Shown piece by piece: positions 8,672 to 17,963 of a DNA stretch of 64,000 nucleotides; position 1 is the first letter of the stretch; every line of letters begins with the position of its first letter. Origin of the DNA: Deltaproteobacteria bacterium (GTDB lineage: Bacteria > Myxococcota_A > Polyangia > Polyangiales > Sandaracinaceae); NCBI GenBank assembly GCA_017303575.1, contig JAFLCL010000008.1:16087-80086 (forward strand), read 5' to 3'. Below the pieces are notes generated by a model, which searched no databases, was not told the DNA's origin, and was given only the letters and a program-made list of their open reading frames with translations. The translations under genes were made by a program, and so were the position numbers.

Positions 8672-9217
8672 ATGGCGACGACGACCCCCAAGCGATCGAT
8701 GAGCGCCGCGGTGATCGCGGTCTTCGTCCTCGCGGGCCTCTGTGTGCTGAGCGTGCCGTGCGTCGGCGTGCTCTCGGCGGTCGCGATCCCCGCGTTCGTC
8801 GGCTACGTGCGCCGCTCGAAGACGGCCGAGGTCGCTCCCAACATCCGCGCCATTCGCGGGGGGATCGAGGCGTACGCGATGAGCGAGCGGCTCGACCCGG
8901 CGACGGGTTCCATGCAGCCGAGAGGTCTCCCGCGCTCCATTCCGCTCACGCCAGCGACCCAGGGCGCCGAGCGACGATCGTGGCCGGCAGACGCGGACGC
9001 GGGCTGGAGCGAGCTCGGCTTCCAGATCCCCGATCCGTTCTACTTCTCCTACGAGGTCGTCACGGACCCGGCGACGGGCAGTGTCACGGTACGCGCGGTG
9101 GGCGATCTCGACGGCGACGGCGTGACCAGCGAGTTCCTCGTCGACGGCCAGCTCGACGCCGCGAGCGGCGAGATCGCGTGGGGGCCCGGCCTCGTGATCA
9201 CGAACGAGCTCGAGTGA
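8672..9217 (+). CDS. Type IV pilin-like / pseudopilin-like protein
   Basis: 181 residues with a hydrophobic N-terminal helix and the pilin-like stretch AIPAFVGYVRRSKTAEV followed by IRAIRGGIEAY, as in prepilin-type proteins of myxobacteria. A canonical G-FxxxE processing site is not obvious and the helix is preceded by a charged leader, so processing by prepilin peptidase is uncertain. The C-terminal half ends in a DGDGVTSEF segment. The start has AAGGAG 9 bp upstream and the gene lies 32 bp after the glycosidase gene, possibly co-transcribed. No secretion genes are adjacent. Confidence 0.65.
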   Translation: MATTTPKRSMSAAVIAVFVLAGLCVLSVPCVGVLSAVAIPAFVGYVRRSKTAEVAPNIRAIRGGIEAYAMSERLDPATGSMQPRGLPRSIPLTPATQGAERRSWPADADAGWSELGFQIPDPFYFSYEVVTDPATGSVTVRAVGDLDGDGVTSEFLVDGQLDAASGEIAWGPGLVITNELE

Positions 9218-9244
9218 GGTCGTCGCGTCCGGGCGCGTGGGGCG

Positions 9245-10924
9245 TCACTCCCAGATCACCTTCTTCTTGGCCTCGAACCAGCCCGGGATCTTGGCCTTGA
9301 TGCTCTCTTCGATCTTGGTGCGCTTGATCTTCATGGTCGGCGTGAGGAAGCCGTTCTCGATCGTCCACGGCTCCTTCGCGATCACGAGGAACTGCATCTG
9401 CTCGTAGCCCGAGACCTCGCCGTTCACCTTGTCGAGCAGCTGGCCGAGCTGCTTCTCGATGTCGGGCTTGGCGGCGTCGGTGAGCTTCTTGCGGATCTCC
9501 TCGCCGAGCACGACGTACGCGAACGCCGCGGGCTCGCCCACACCGCTCACGCACGAGAGCTCGAGCAGCGGGTGCTCGTTCAAGCGGTTCTCGATCGGCG
9601 CGGGCGCGACGTACTTGCCCTTCGCCGTCTTGAACAGCTCCTTCACGCGACCCGTGATCTTCAGCAGACCTTCGCTGGTGCGCTCGCCGCGATCACCGGT
9701 CTTGAAGAACTTGTCCTCGGTGAACGCCTCCTTCGTGAGATCGGGCGCGTTGTAGTAGCCCGTCATCGTGCCCGGGCTCTTGATGAGGATCTCGCCCTCC
9801 TCGCTGATCTTCACCTCGACGCCCTCGTGCGGGACGCCGACGTAGCCGACCTTGCTGAAGCCGGGCTTCGAGAGGTGCGAGTACGCGAAGTCCTCCGTCA
9901 TCGCGTAGCCCTCCATGAGGTTGAGGCCGAGGCGGCGGTACCACGCGATGAGCTCCGCGGGGATCGGCGCCGAGCCCGAGCCCGCGAGGCGCACGTGCTC
10001 GAGGCCGAGGCCCGTGAGGATCTTCTTCCCGATGATCCCCTTCACGATCGGGATCGAGAGGAGGAAGTCGAGGCGGCCCGGCGGCATCTTCACGAACACG
10101 CCCTGCTGGAACTTGAGCCAGAGGCGCGGCACCGAGAGGAAGAGCGTGGGCTTGGCGCGGTTGAGATCCTTCACGAAGGTGTCGAGCGCCTCCGCGAAGA
10201 ACACGTGACCACCGCCGACGAGCGTCGCGGCCTCGATGTAGGCACGCTCGAACACGTGGGCGAGCGGGAGGTACGAGAGCACGCGCTCGTTCTCGGTGAT
10301 CTCGACGCCCCTCACGATGCCCTCGCTCGCGACGGAGATGCGCCCGAACGTGTGCATCACGCCCTTGGGCCGTCCCGTCGAGCCCGACGTGTAGATGAGC
10401 ATCGCGAGGTCGTCGGGGTCGCGGAGGATGCGACCCTTGAGAGGCTCGGTCTTGCCGACGATCTCGTCCCACTTGGGAAAGTCGGTCTTGGGCGCGAGGG
10501 GGAACGCGACCTTGTGCAGCGAGTCCGCGACGCCCTTCTGCTGGTCCTTCCAGGTGGGATCGAGCTTGCCGATGAAGATGGCCTTGGCGCCGCTGTGATC
10601 GAGCACGTAGCGGATCGTCTCGGCGCTCTCGGTCGGGAAGATGGCGACGGTCGTGAAGCCGCCGATCCAGATCGCGAGCTCGGCGATGAAGAAGTGCGCG
10701 CAGTTCTTCGAGAGCATCGCGACGCGATCGCCCTTCTCGAGACCGAGCGACTGGAGGTTTGCGGCCATGCGTCGGGCCTGATCGAGCGTCTGGCCCCACG
10801 TGTAGTCTTCGACCTTGTCGCCGCCCGTGGGCTGCGTGAGGTAGACGCGATCGCGCCACTGCTCCTCGTGGTCGTACACGTGCTCGAGGATCGACTTCTT
10901 CGCCTTCATCTCATCGGCCTTCAT
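9245..10924 (-). CDS. AMP-dependent long-chain acyl-CoA synthetase
   Basis: An ANL-superfamily enzyme that activates a carboxylic acid, most likely a fatty acid, to acyl-AMP and then acyl-CoA. Visible motifs are the P-loop LIYTSGSTGRPKG, the A5 motif EGYAMTED, the A7 motif KTGDRGE and the A8 hinge ITGRVKELFKTAKGKYVAP, the last matching long-chain fatty-acid ligases. I start at the ATG at 10924; a TTG at 10975 would add 17 residues. It is 63 bp downstream of sppA on the same strand, so the two may be co-transcribed. Confidence 0.93.
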   Translation of the reverse strand: MKADEMKAKKSILEHVYDHEEQWRDRVYLTQPTGGDKVEDYTWGQTLDQARRMAANLQSLGLEKGDRVAMLSKNCAHFFIAELAIWIGGFTTVAIFPTESAETIRYVLDHSGAKAIFIGKLDPTWKDQQKGVADSLHKVAFPLAPKTDFPKWDEIVGKTEPLKGRILRDPDDLAMLIYTSGSTGRPKGVMHTFGRISVASEGIVRGVEITENERVLSYLPLAHVFERAYIEAATLVGGGHVFFAEALDTFVKDLNRAKPTLFLSVPRLWLKFQQGVFVKMPPGRLDFLLSIPIVKGIIGKKILTGLGLEHVRLAGSGSAPIPAELIAWYRRLGLNLMEGYAMTEDFAYSHLSKPGFSKVGYVGVPHEGVEVKISEEGEILIKSPGTMTGYYNAPDLTKEAFTEDKFFKTGDRGERTSEGLLKITGRVKELFKTAKGKYVAPAPIENRLNEHPLLELSCVSGVGEPAAFAYVVLGEEIRKKLTDAAKPDIEKQLGQLLDKVNGEVSGYEQMQFLVIAKEPWTIENGFLTPTMKIKRTKIEESIKAKIPGWFEAKKKVIWE

Positions 10925-10987
10925 GCCGCCGAGGAGACCCGAGAACGTCGAGGAATTCAATGACTGCGCGCGCAACCGTCGACGGGC

Positions 10988-12697
10988 TCACTCGATGCGC
11001 GGGAGATCGACGGCGTAGGCGAGCACGCGCTCGCTCGGGCTCGCAGCGAGGCGCGCGAAGGCGGCGACGTCGGGATCGAGCCCGTCGAGGAGCGCGTGCA
11101 GCGTCGCGCGCGCCTTCTCGGTGGCGGGATCGAGCGGCGCCTCGTCACCACCGCTGGGCCACACGAGCGCAGGCTCGAGGTGCGCGACGCCGGACCTCGT
11201 GCGCGCCTCCTCGAGGGCCTCGCGCAGGCCGCCGAGCTTGTCCACGAGGCCGTGCGTGTGCGCGTCCTTGCCCGTCCACACGCGGCCGCGGGCGACGGCG
11301 TGGACCGCGTCGCGCGTCATCCTGCGGCCGCGGCCTACGATCTCGAGGAAGCGGTCGTAGAAGGCCTGGATGCCTCGCTCGGTGATCGCGTGCTCCTCCT
11401 CGGTCGCGGGGCGCGGGTTCACGAGGTAGTCGGCGTGCGGCGCGTTCTTCACGACCTCTGTGCGCAGGCCGACCTTGTCGAGCAGTCCGTCGAGCACCAG
11501 GCGCGCGCTGATCACGCCGATCGATCCGGTGATGGTCGAGGGGCGCGCGAGGATCACGTGGGCGGGCGCGGCCAGGTAGTAGCCACCGCTCGCGGCGACG
11601 TCGCCGAACAGCGCGACCACGGGCTTCTTCTGCGCCAGCAGCTCGACCTCGCGGTGGATGCGCTCGCTCGCGAGGGCCGAGCCTCCGGGCGAGTCCACGT
11701 AGAGGACGACGGCGGCGACATCGCGGTCGCGCGTGAGCCGACGCAGCGTGGGCACGAGCTGATCGCGGCTCGCGGTGCCGGGCGCGCCGACCTCGCCGAT
11801 CGCGCCGAGCACGGGGAGCACCGCCGTCACGCGCGAGGCGACGAACGGACGGAACAGCTTGCGCTCCGCGAACGCGAGGTAGGCAGGCGCACGCAGGAGG
11901 CGCTTGGGCGCGATGCCATCCGGCACGAGCGCCGCGCGGAGCTCGTCGTCGTGCACCACCGCGTCGATCACACCGAGGTCTACCGCTTCCTCCGCGGTGA
12001 CCATCGCGCGCTCGAAGAGGCTCCTCACGCGAGCTTCGTCGAAGCCCGGACGCTCGGCGAGCGCGTGCACGATCTCCGCTTCGATGCCGTCGATGAGCGC
12101 CTGCGTCTGCTCGCGCTGCGGCTCGGTCATCGACTCCTCGACCAAGCCCTCCACCGCGCTCTTGTACTCGGCGCGGCGGTGCACCTCGAGCGAGACTCCG
12201 AGCTTGGCGAGCAGCGGCTTGCCGTAGTTGCGCACCGACGCGAGGCCCGCCGCGCCGAGCGTGGCGTGACGTCCCACGAGCACGCGATCACAGGCGCTCG
12301 CGAGGAAGAGCTCACGATGCCCGCCGCCCTCGGGCAGGTACGCCACGACTCGCTTGCCGCTGCGACGAACACGCCCGAGCGCCTCGCGCAGGTCGGTGAG
12401 CACCGACCAGCCGGCGGCGAGCGTGGGGATCTCGATCAGCACACCCTCGACGCGACGATCCTTCTCGAGCGCGTCGGTGAGATCGAGCAGGCGCGACAGC
12501 GGCGAGGCCTCCGCCTGACGCGCGCCCGGGATCCAGCGCGTCCAGAACGGACGCAGGCGCGGGACCGCGACGACGCGGCGACGAAGCCTCACGTGCACCC
12601 ATCGCGCACGCCGGCCCGCGAGCGCCCGACGCGCGAAGAAGAACGGCGCGCGGAGCAGCGCCACGAGGTTCCACAGCAGCGCGAAGACGAAACGCAT
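10988..12697 (-). CDS. sppA: Signal peptide peptidase SppA, long (two-domain) form
   Basis: An S49 serine peptidase of about 569 residues with an N-terminal membrane segment (FVFALLWNLVALLRAPFFF). The duplicated form carries the general base Lys in the N-terminal repeat (RAEYKSAVEG) and the nucleophile Ser in the C-terminal repeat (GDVAASGGYYLA), preceded by VVLYVDSPGGSALASERI. It degrades signal peptide remnants in the membrane. The ATG at 12697 was chosen over an upstream TTG at 12712. It is divergent from mglB with 130 bp between starts. Confidence 0.92.
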   Translation of the reverse strand: MRFVFALLWNLVALLRAPFFFARRALAGRRARWVHVRLRRRVVAVPRLRPFWTRWIPGARQAEASPLSRLLDLTDALEKDRRVEGVLIEIPTLAAGWSVLTDLREALGRVRRSGKRVVAYLPEGGGHRELFLASACDRVLVGRHATLGAAGLASVRNYGKPLLAKLGVSLEVHRRAEYKSAVEGLVEESMTEPQREQTQALIDGIEAEIVHALAERPGFDEARVRSLFERAMVTAEEAVDLGVIDAVVHDDELRAALVPDGIAPKRLLRAPAYLAFAERKLFRPFVASRVTAVLPVLGAIGEVGAPGTASRDQLVPTLRRLTRDRDVAAVVLYVDSPGGSALASERIHREVELLAQKKPVVALFGDVAASGGYYLAAPAHVILARPSTITGSIGVISARLVLDGLLDKVGLRTEVVKNAPHADYLVNPRPATEEEHAITERGIQAFYDRFLEIVGRGRRMTRDAVHAVARGRVWTGKDAHTHGLVDKLGGLREALEEARTRSGVAHLEPALVWPSGGDEAPLDPATEKARATLHALLDGLDPDVAAFARLAASPSERVLAYAVDLPRIE

Positions 12698-12827
12698 CCA
12701 TGCAGGATGCAAGGGCGACGCCTCGCCGTCAGCCGCCCGTTCGGCGGTGCCGCGCCGTCACCAAACGCCCCTTTACCGCTCGTTCGGATCGGTGGTACCT
12801 ACGATGCCGCGCGCACGGCGTGGGCCG

Positions 12828-13355
12828 ATGGCCACCGAGCCGAAGCGCGTGTTCGGTTCTCTCGAGGAGCTCATGACGAACCCGCAGATGGTCATGTACG
12901 AGGAGGAGTTCAACCAGATCCAGGCGATCGTCGTTCGCTTGGTGAAGGAGGCGAACGCCCGCGTCGTGTTCGTGATCGACAAGAACGGTCAGGAGATCGC
13001 GAAGGCGGGCGAGACCGACCAGCTCGACACGACCAGCCTGGCCTCGCTCACCGCCGGCAACATCGCGGCCACGGGCGGCATGGCGAAGCTGCTCCGCGAG
13101 AACGAGTTCACGACGCAGTTCCACGAGGGCGAGCGCGCGAACATCCACATCCAGATCGTGGGCAACCGCGTCATCCTCGTCGTCATCTTCGACAGCAAGA
13201 CGAGCCTCGGCCTGGTCCGCCTACGCGTGAAGAAGGCGAGCGAGGAGCTCAACAGCATCTTCGAGGCGCTGCTCCGCAAGGTTCAGGATCCGAACCGCGA
13301 GACGCCCTTCGCCGAGATCACGGACGACGACATCGACAACCTCTTTAATGATTGA
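12828..13355 (+). CDS. mglB: MglB, Roadblock/LC7 GTPase-activating protein
   Basis: 175 residues. MglB is the GAP and partner of MglA and sets front-rear polarity in gliding myxobacteria. The Roadblock/LC7 fold is clear ([30 protein letters not shown], quoted in parts: [17 protein letters not shown] and [20 protein letters not shown]). ATG 12828 begins at MATEPKRVF; upstream ATGs at 12747 and 12804 give non-conserved leaders. The gene lies 11 bp before mglA, as in other myxobacteria, so the pair forms an operon. Confidence 0.93.
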   Translation: MATEPKRVFGSLEELMTNPQMVMYEEEFNQIQAIVVRLVKEANARVVFVIDKNGQEIAKAGETDQLDTTSLASLTAGNIAATGGMAKLLRENEFTTQFHEGERANIHIQIVGNRVILVVIFDSKTSLGLVRLRVKKASEELNSIFEALLRKVQDPNRETPFAEITDDDIDNLFND

Positions 13356-13366
13356 GGGGGGCTGCC

Positions 13367-13957
13367 ATGTCGTTCATCAACGTCCTGTCCCGCGAGATCA
13401 ACTGCAAGATCGTCTACTACGGGCCCGGCTTGTGCGGGAAGACGACGAACCTTCAGTACATCTACAACAAGACCAACCCCGACGCGAAAGGCAAGATGAT
13501 CAGCCTCGCGACGGAGACCGAGCGAACGCTCTTCTTCGACTTCCTCCCGCTCGCGCTCGGTGAGATCCGCGGCTTCAAGACGCGCTTCCACCTCTACACG
13601 GTGCCCGGTCAGGTCTTCTACGACGCGAGCCGCAAGCTCATCCTCAAGGGCGTCGATGGGGTGGTGTTCGTCGCCGACTCGCAGATCGCGCGTACCGAAG
13701 CGAACCTCGAGTCGCTCGAGAACCTGCGTACGAACCTCGCGGAGCAGGGCTACTCGCTCGACAAGCTCCCGTACGTCATCCAGTACAACAAGCGCGACAT
13801 GCCGAGCGTCGCGCCGGTCGAGGAGCTGCGTGAGCTCCTCAACCCGAACAAGGTGCCGGACTTCGAGGGCGTGGCGTCCACGGGCGTCGGCGTGTTCGAG
13901 ACGCTGAAGGCCGTCGCGAAGCTCGTCCTCACCGAGGTCAAGCGCCAGGCCGGCTGA
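13367..13957 (+). CDS. mglA: MglA, Ras-like polarity GTPase
   Basis: 196 residues, very close to the known MglA sequence from its first residues ([18 protein letters not shown]). P-loop [10 protein letters not shown], switch-2 region TVPGQVFY in place of DTAGQ, and base-recognition NKRD are visible. MglA-GTP marks the leading pole and controls motility machinery. The ATG at 13367 has a GAGGGGGG ribosome site 5 bp upstream. It is co-transcribed with mglB and followed by a terminator at 13989. Confidence 0.96.
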   Translation: MSFINVLSREINCKIVYYGPGLCGKTTNLQYIYNKTNPDAKGKMISLATETERTLFFDFLPLALGEIRGFKTRFHLYTVPGQVFYDASRKLILKGVDGVVFVADSQIARTEANLESLENLRTNLAEQGYSLDKLPYVIQYNKRDMPSVAPVEELRELLNPNKVPDFEGVASTGVGVFETLKAVAKLVLTEVKRQAG

Positions 13958-13988
13958 GCTCGCGCGGTAGGACACGCGACGCGACTCG

Positions 13989-14014
13989 AGGGCCCTTCAG
14001 GGGCCCTGTTTCGT
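13989..14014 (+). terminator. Intrinsic terminator of mglBA
   Basis: Perfect 7-bp stem AGGGCCC / GGGCCCT with a 5-nt loop, followed by GTTTCGTT. It lies 31 bp after the mglA stop and also before the end of the convergent gene at 14059. Confidence 0.75.
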
Positions 14015-14058
14015 TCCGTCGCTGTCCCGTTGCGCGTGCGGTTCTTCCGTTGCGTCGG

Positions 14059-16566
14059 TCAGTCTGGGCCCGTCGCGCACACGCGATCGAGGCACATCAG
14101 CTCGGCGCCTTCGCAGCAGTCGGCGATGGTCGCGCACGGCTCGCCCTCGACGCGGCACGCCGGTGGCGGTGCGCAGTACGCCGTCGTCATCGCGACGTTG
14201 TTCATGGTGCGGCACTCGGTGAACGCGGTGGACGCGCGAGGCGGCGGATCGACCTGCGACCAGTACATGCGTGTGGTGTCGAGGGGCAGCGTCATCGGCA
14301 CCACGATGCGGAGGCTCTCCACCTCGCCGGGCAAGAGGCGCCGCGTCGTCATGCCGGTCGCGATGGGTGCACGCGGCGGCATCGTGCTCAGCACGTGCAC
14401 GGGGATCCCGGCCGGAGCACCGAGCCGGCCGAGGTTCGCGACGCGGACGAAGAACGCCGTCTCCGTCATGCAGGTCGTGACGTCGAACCGCATCTCGAGG
14501 ATCACGAGATCGGGCGCGTCGAAGAGGCCACCGAGCTGCGTGTTCTGGCGGAACGAGTTGAGCTCCGCGACCTCCCAGTTGCGGTCCTCGCGCGCGGGCA
14601 CGCCGAGCTCTTCGTCGCGATCCGTCACGTGGTAGGTGTGCTGCGGCCACTGACGGCGCGTGCGGACCCACGAGCCGGAGGCGCTGCCGATCACACGCAG
14701 GCCGTGCTGTCCGGGGGAGCCGTCGCGGCAGCGGCGACCGCCGTAGTCGTTGCTCACGGCGACGATCTCCGCGCGATCGTCGGCATCGACGTCGACGACG
14801 ATCGGGTACTCCCAGAGCGTCGCCGTCGTGTTGCAGAGCTCGAGGCGAGGCATGCCCGAGCTGCCCTCGTAGACGCGGACGTACTCCTCGTCGCTGTAGA
14901 TGATCTCCGCGCTGCCGTCGCCCTCGAAGTCGAAGACGCTCGATCCCGTGGTGCGCGACGAGAGATCACGCGTGTCCTGCATCCACTTCGGTCGACCGGT
15001 GTCCTCGAACGCCGCGTAGCCGTAGCCGCCTGCGGTCGCGATCTCGGGGAGGCCGTCGCCATCGAAGTCCGCGATCGTCGGAGGGCCTCCGCCCTGCGCG
15101 CCCATCAAGGTCACACGCCCCTGGTTCACGTCGATGGGTCCCCACGCGCGCGTGCCGTCCTCGCCGTTCATCGCGTGGATCGCGTGCGTGGCCGTGTGGA
15201 CCATGACGACCTCGGGGCGACCGTCGCCGTCGATGTCGGCGATCGCGGGGTATCCGTCCGGCACGTCGGTGCGCTCCCACAGCACGCTGCCGTCGTGGTG
15301 GTACGCGGCGTTGCCGCCCACCAGCTCGAGGTCACCGTCCTCGTCGAGATCGGCCATCGTCACGAAGTCGCCGCCTGCGGAGAGCGCCGTCGAGTCGCGC
15401 GCAGGGATCGAGAAGACATCGGTGCCGTCGAGGTGAACGACCTGGTAGCGCACGGCGATCTCGGGCGTGCCATCGCCGTCCATGTCGCCGACGACGGGCG
15501 CCGAGTAGCCGCAGTCCACCGAACCGAAGCGACGCAGCACGGCGCCATCGGAGCCGATCACGAGGAGATCACCGGCCTCGCCGTCGGTCGGCCCCGTGCC
15601 GCCGACCGCCTCGGAGCACGTGACGATCTCGGGGCCGGGGGACGTCGGGTCGAGCTCCGCGATCGCGATGCCCGCGCCAGCATTGGTGCGGTAGCTGGGC
15701 GCGGCCGTGGGCCAGAGGCGCCGACCATCCGAGCCGCGCACGGCGCGCAGCACGCCGTCTCGCCAATAGGTGCCGTCGTTCGCGAACGAGTGGAAGACGA
15801 TCTCGGGGATGTCGTCGCGATCGACGTCACCGTCGTCGTCGTCGTCGGTGAGGCTCCCGACCGCAGGCGAAGCCATCACTTGATCGTGCGAAGCCTCGAC
15901 GTCTGCATCACCGGTCCAGCTCCACTCGGTCACCGGATCGAAGACGCCCGGCGGAGGACGCACTTCGCACACCTCCGTCATGACCTCGGGCAAGCAGCGG
16001 CCGAGTGAGGGCTCGCAGTACTGATCGGCAGCGCAGGGGCGACGCGGATTGCAGGTGTCGCCCGGCGTGACGCAGCCACCGATGAGGCAGACGTCTCCTT
16101 CCGCACAACACTCTTCGGTGGCGCCTGAGCCGCAGGGCGGGACGCCGCCACCGCAGACGATGCGGCACTCGCCCAGCTCGCAGCGCTGCCCCGCGGCGCA
16201 GCACGTGTCGCCGCACGCGAAGTCCTCCGCGCAGCAGCCCTCACCCGTGCAGGTCTGGCCTTCGGTGCAGCACTCGTCCTCGCAGCTCCGCACCGTCGGG
16301 CACACCCAGGCGTCGGGGTCCTCGCGCCACGCATCTTCGAAGAGGAACGGCGCGTCGAGGCCTTCGATCACGACAGCGTCGGGAGGCACCGCGCATCGCC
16401 CATCGATGCACGCGCGGCCGCCGCTGCACTCGGACGACGTCGTGCACTCGGGCCCCGTCGGCGGTGGCTCGCCGCCGCAGCCGAGGGCGAGGGTCGCGAG
16501 CATGGCGGCCGCGAAGCAAGGAGCGAGTCGATGAATCGACGAACGGCGTGAAAGCATCCACGCCAT
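14059..16566 (-). CDS. Cysteine-rich FG-GAP/VCBS repeat lipoprotein
   Basis: 835 residues. A lipobox (LATLALGC) is followed by a cysteine-rich region (about residues 30-190) built of Dickkopf-like units such as DECCTEGQTC, CCAEDFACGDTCC and EECCAEGDVC. The rest is an FG-GAP propeller with motifs DGDVDRDDIPEIV, DMDGDGTPEIAV, DLDEDGDLELVGG, DIDGDGRPEVV, DFDGDGLPEIA and DFEGDGSAEII. A CARDB-like beta domain and a final Cys-rich tail (EPCATIADCCEG) close the protein. The start is the ATG at 16566 or 16557. This architecture is common among secreted proteins of Polyangiales. Ligand unknown. Confidence 0.85.
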   Translation of the reverse strand: MAWMLSRRSSIHRLAPCFAAAMLATLALGCGGEPPPTGPECTTSSECSGGRACIDGRCAVPPDAVVIEGLDAPFLFEDAWREDPDAWVCPTVRSCEDECCTEGQTCTGEGCCAEDFACGDTCCAAGQRCELGECRIVCGGGVPPCGSGATEECCAEGDVCLIGGCVTPGDTCNPRRPCAADQYCEPSLGRCLPEVMTEVCEVRPPPGVFDPVTEWSWTGDADVEASHDQVMASPAVGSLTDDDDDGDVDRDDIPEIVFHSFANDGTYWRDGVLRAVRGSDGRRLWPTAAPSYRTNAGAGIAIAELDPTSPGPEIVTCSEAVGGTGPTDGEAGDLLVIGSDGAVLRRFGSVDCGYSAPVVGDMDGDGTPEIAVRYQVVHLDGTDVFSIPARDSTALSAGGDFVTMADLDEDGDLELVGGNAAYHHDGSVLWERTDVPDGYPAIADIDGDGRPEVVMVHTATHAIHAMNGEDGTRAWGPIDVNQGRVTLMGAQGGGPPTIADFDGDGLPEIATAGGYGYAAFEDTGRPKWMQDTRDLSSRTTGSSVFDFEGDGSAEIIYSDEEYVRVYEGSSGMPRLELCNTTATLWEYPIVVDVDADDRAEIVAVSNDYGGRRCRDGSPGQHGLRVIGSASGSWVRTRRQWPQHTYHVTDRDEELGVPAREDRNWEVAELNSFRQNTQLGGLFDAPDLVILEMRFDVTTCMTETAFFVRVANLGRLGAPAGIPVHVLSTMPPRAPIATGMTTRRLLPGEVESLRIVVPMTLPLDTTRMYWSQVDPPPRASTAFTECRTMNNVAMTTAYCAPPPACRVEGEPCATIADCCEGAELMCLDRVCATGPD

Positions 16567-16603
16567 GGTCGAAGGTGCCACCCAGAGCGTCAAGCGTTCC
16601 GCA

Positions 16604-17395
16604 TCAAGCAGGCGCGTCGATCGCTTCGCGCACCTCGTCGCGAAGTGTGGCGAGAACGCCCAGCTCCTTCGGGAGATCACGCAGGCGCGCGCGCGCTGCG
16701 TCGCGCTCTCCGCGCTTGGCATCGAAGAGCGCACGCACCAGCGAGACCTCGCGCCTCGCTTCGTCGTCGTCTGCGTCGCGCTCCGCCGCGTCGAGCCACG
16801 CAGCGACCGAATCGCTCGGGAGCCCCGCGCGCAACGTCGCGTGCGCGAGCCTCACGTGCAGGCGCGGCAGCATCGCGCTGCGATCGAGCACCTTCTGGAA
16901 GCTCACCACGGCCTCGACGTGATCGCCCGCGAGGTAGGACGCGTTCGCGTAGCCGACGAGCGTCGCGAGGGGCGGCTCGCCTTCCCATGCGTCGAGCGCA
17001 CGGCGGTAGGCATCACGGGCCTCGCGCGGGTGACCCGCCTCGTCGGCCACCATCGCGCGACGTGCATGCAGATCCGCGGGCGCGCCGAGCACGCGTAGGG
17101 GCCACGCCCCATCCAGCCGCTCCGCGAGGCGCTTGCCGCGATCGCCGGTCTTGCTCGCCCGGATCGCGAGCGCGTCGCGATCGAAGGCCTCGCGTGAACG
17201 ACGCGAGAGCGATGGGGCCGCCACGTAGAGGGCGAGGAACGCCCCCGCGACCACGAGCGCGACGGAATACGGGAGATGCGCCCCGTACAGCAGCGCCGCG
17301 GACGTCAGCACCGAGATCGGGATGAGGAGATGGTGACGACCGTCGGGCACGGGAGCGCCCGGGCCCTGGTTCCGACGCGTTCGTTCGCTCGCCAC
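16604..17395 (-). CDS. Membrane protein with TPR-like repeats
   Basis: About 263 residues. Two close membrane helices (LLIPISVLTSAALLYGAHL and YSVALVVAGAFLALYVAA) are followed by a helical region with TPR-like pairs (HPREARDAYRRALDAW, AGDHVEAVVSFQKVLDRS). The frame is open up to 17542, but that would overlap the divergent lipoprotein start, so I take the GTG at 17395; the true start is uncertain. It lies 37 bp upstream of the FG-GAP lipoprotein gene on the same strand and could be co-transcribed. Probably a scaffold; no enzyme motif is seen. Confidence 0.65.
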   Translation of the reverse strand: MASERTRRNQGPGAPVPDGRHHLLIPISVLTSAALLYGAHLPYSVALVVAGAFLALYVAAPSLSRRSREAFDRDALAIRASKTGDRGKRLAERLDGAWPLRVLGAPADLHARRAMVADEAGHPREARDAYRRALDAWEGEPPLATLVGYANASYLAGDHVEAVVSFQKVLDRSAMLPRLHVRLAHATLRAGLPSDSVAAWLDAAERDADDDEARREVSLVRALFDAKRGERDAARARLRDLPKELGVLATLRDEVREAIDAPA

Positions 17396-17525
17396 GGCGG
17401 GACCGTAGCCGTTCTCCCGGGCAGGAACGACACGGGAGAGGGGAGCGAGCTCGACGGACGCCGCGGACGCGGGCCCTCGTGTTCGCGATTGAGCGCGTGC
17501 GGCGCTTTTCCTATGCTCGGGCACG

Positions 17526-17936
17526 ATGCACCGACACCGCACCCCCGCGTTCGTTCCCGCGACTCGCCGCGCGCTCGTGGGGATGGCCTCGGTGCTCGTC
17601 GCGGCGCTGATGAGCGCGGGCTGCGGGACCGACGAGCCGCCGGGTGAGGGCTACGAGATCGTCGGCTTCGTGGTCGAGTCGGTGGGCACCGGAGACGACG
17701 GTCCCCCGATCGCGGGCGCGATGGTCCGCTTCCAGGGCGACACTGGCCGCGCCGTCGAGGGGGTGAGCGAGAGCAACGGTCGCTACCGTCTGTTCGTCGT
17801 GTCGGACTCGCGGTTCGGACAGATCACAGCGAACGCCCCGGGGTTTCAGGAAGCGCGAGAGACGGTGTTCTTCGACTCGGCGTCGCGCCGCGTGGATCTC
17901 GTGCTCCCACGCGCAGGCGAGATGCCCGAGCCGTAG
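17526..17936 (+). CDS. Lipoprotein with carboxypeptidase-regulatory-like domain
   Basis: 136 residues with a lipoprotein signal (VLVAALMSAGC) and one domain of the transthyretin-like CarboxypepD_reg type: IAGAMVRFQG, VSESNGRYRLFV and ANAPGFQEARETVFF with a final VDLVLPR strand. Such domains act as structural modules in outer-membrane or surface proteins. It converges with the VWA gene. Confidence 0.75.
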   Translation: MHRHRTPAFVPATRRALVGMASVLVAALMSAGCGTDEPPGEGYEIVGFVVESVGTGDDGPPIAGAMVRFQGDTGRAVEGVSESNGRYRLFVVSDSRFGQITANAPGFQEARETVFFDSASRRVDLVLPRAGEMPEP

Positions 17937-17963
17937 GATCGACCGTTCGCCCGCGAGCGATCG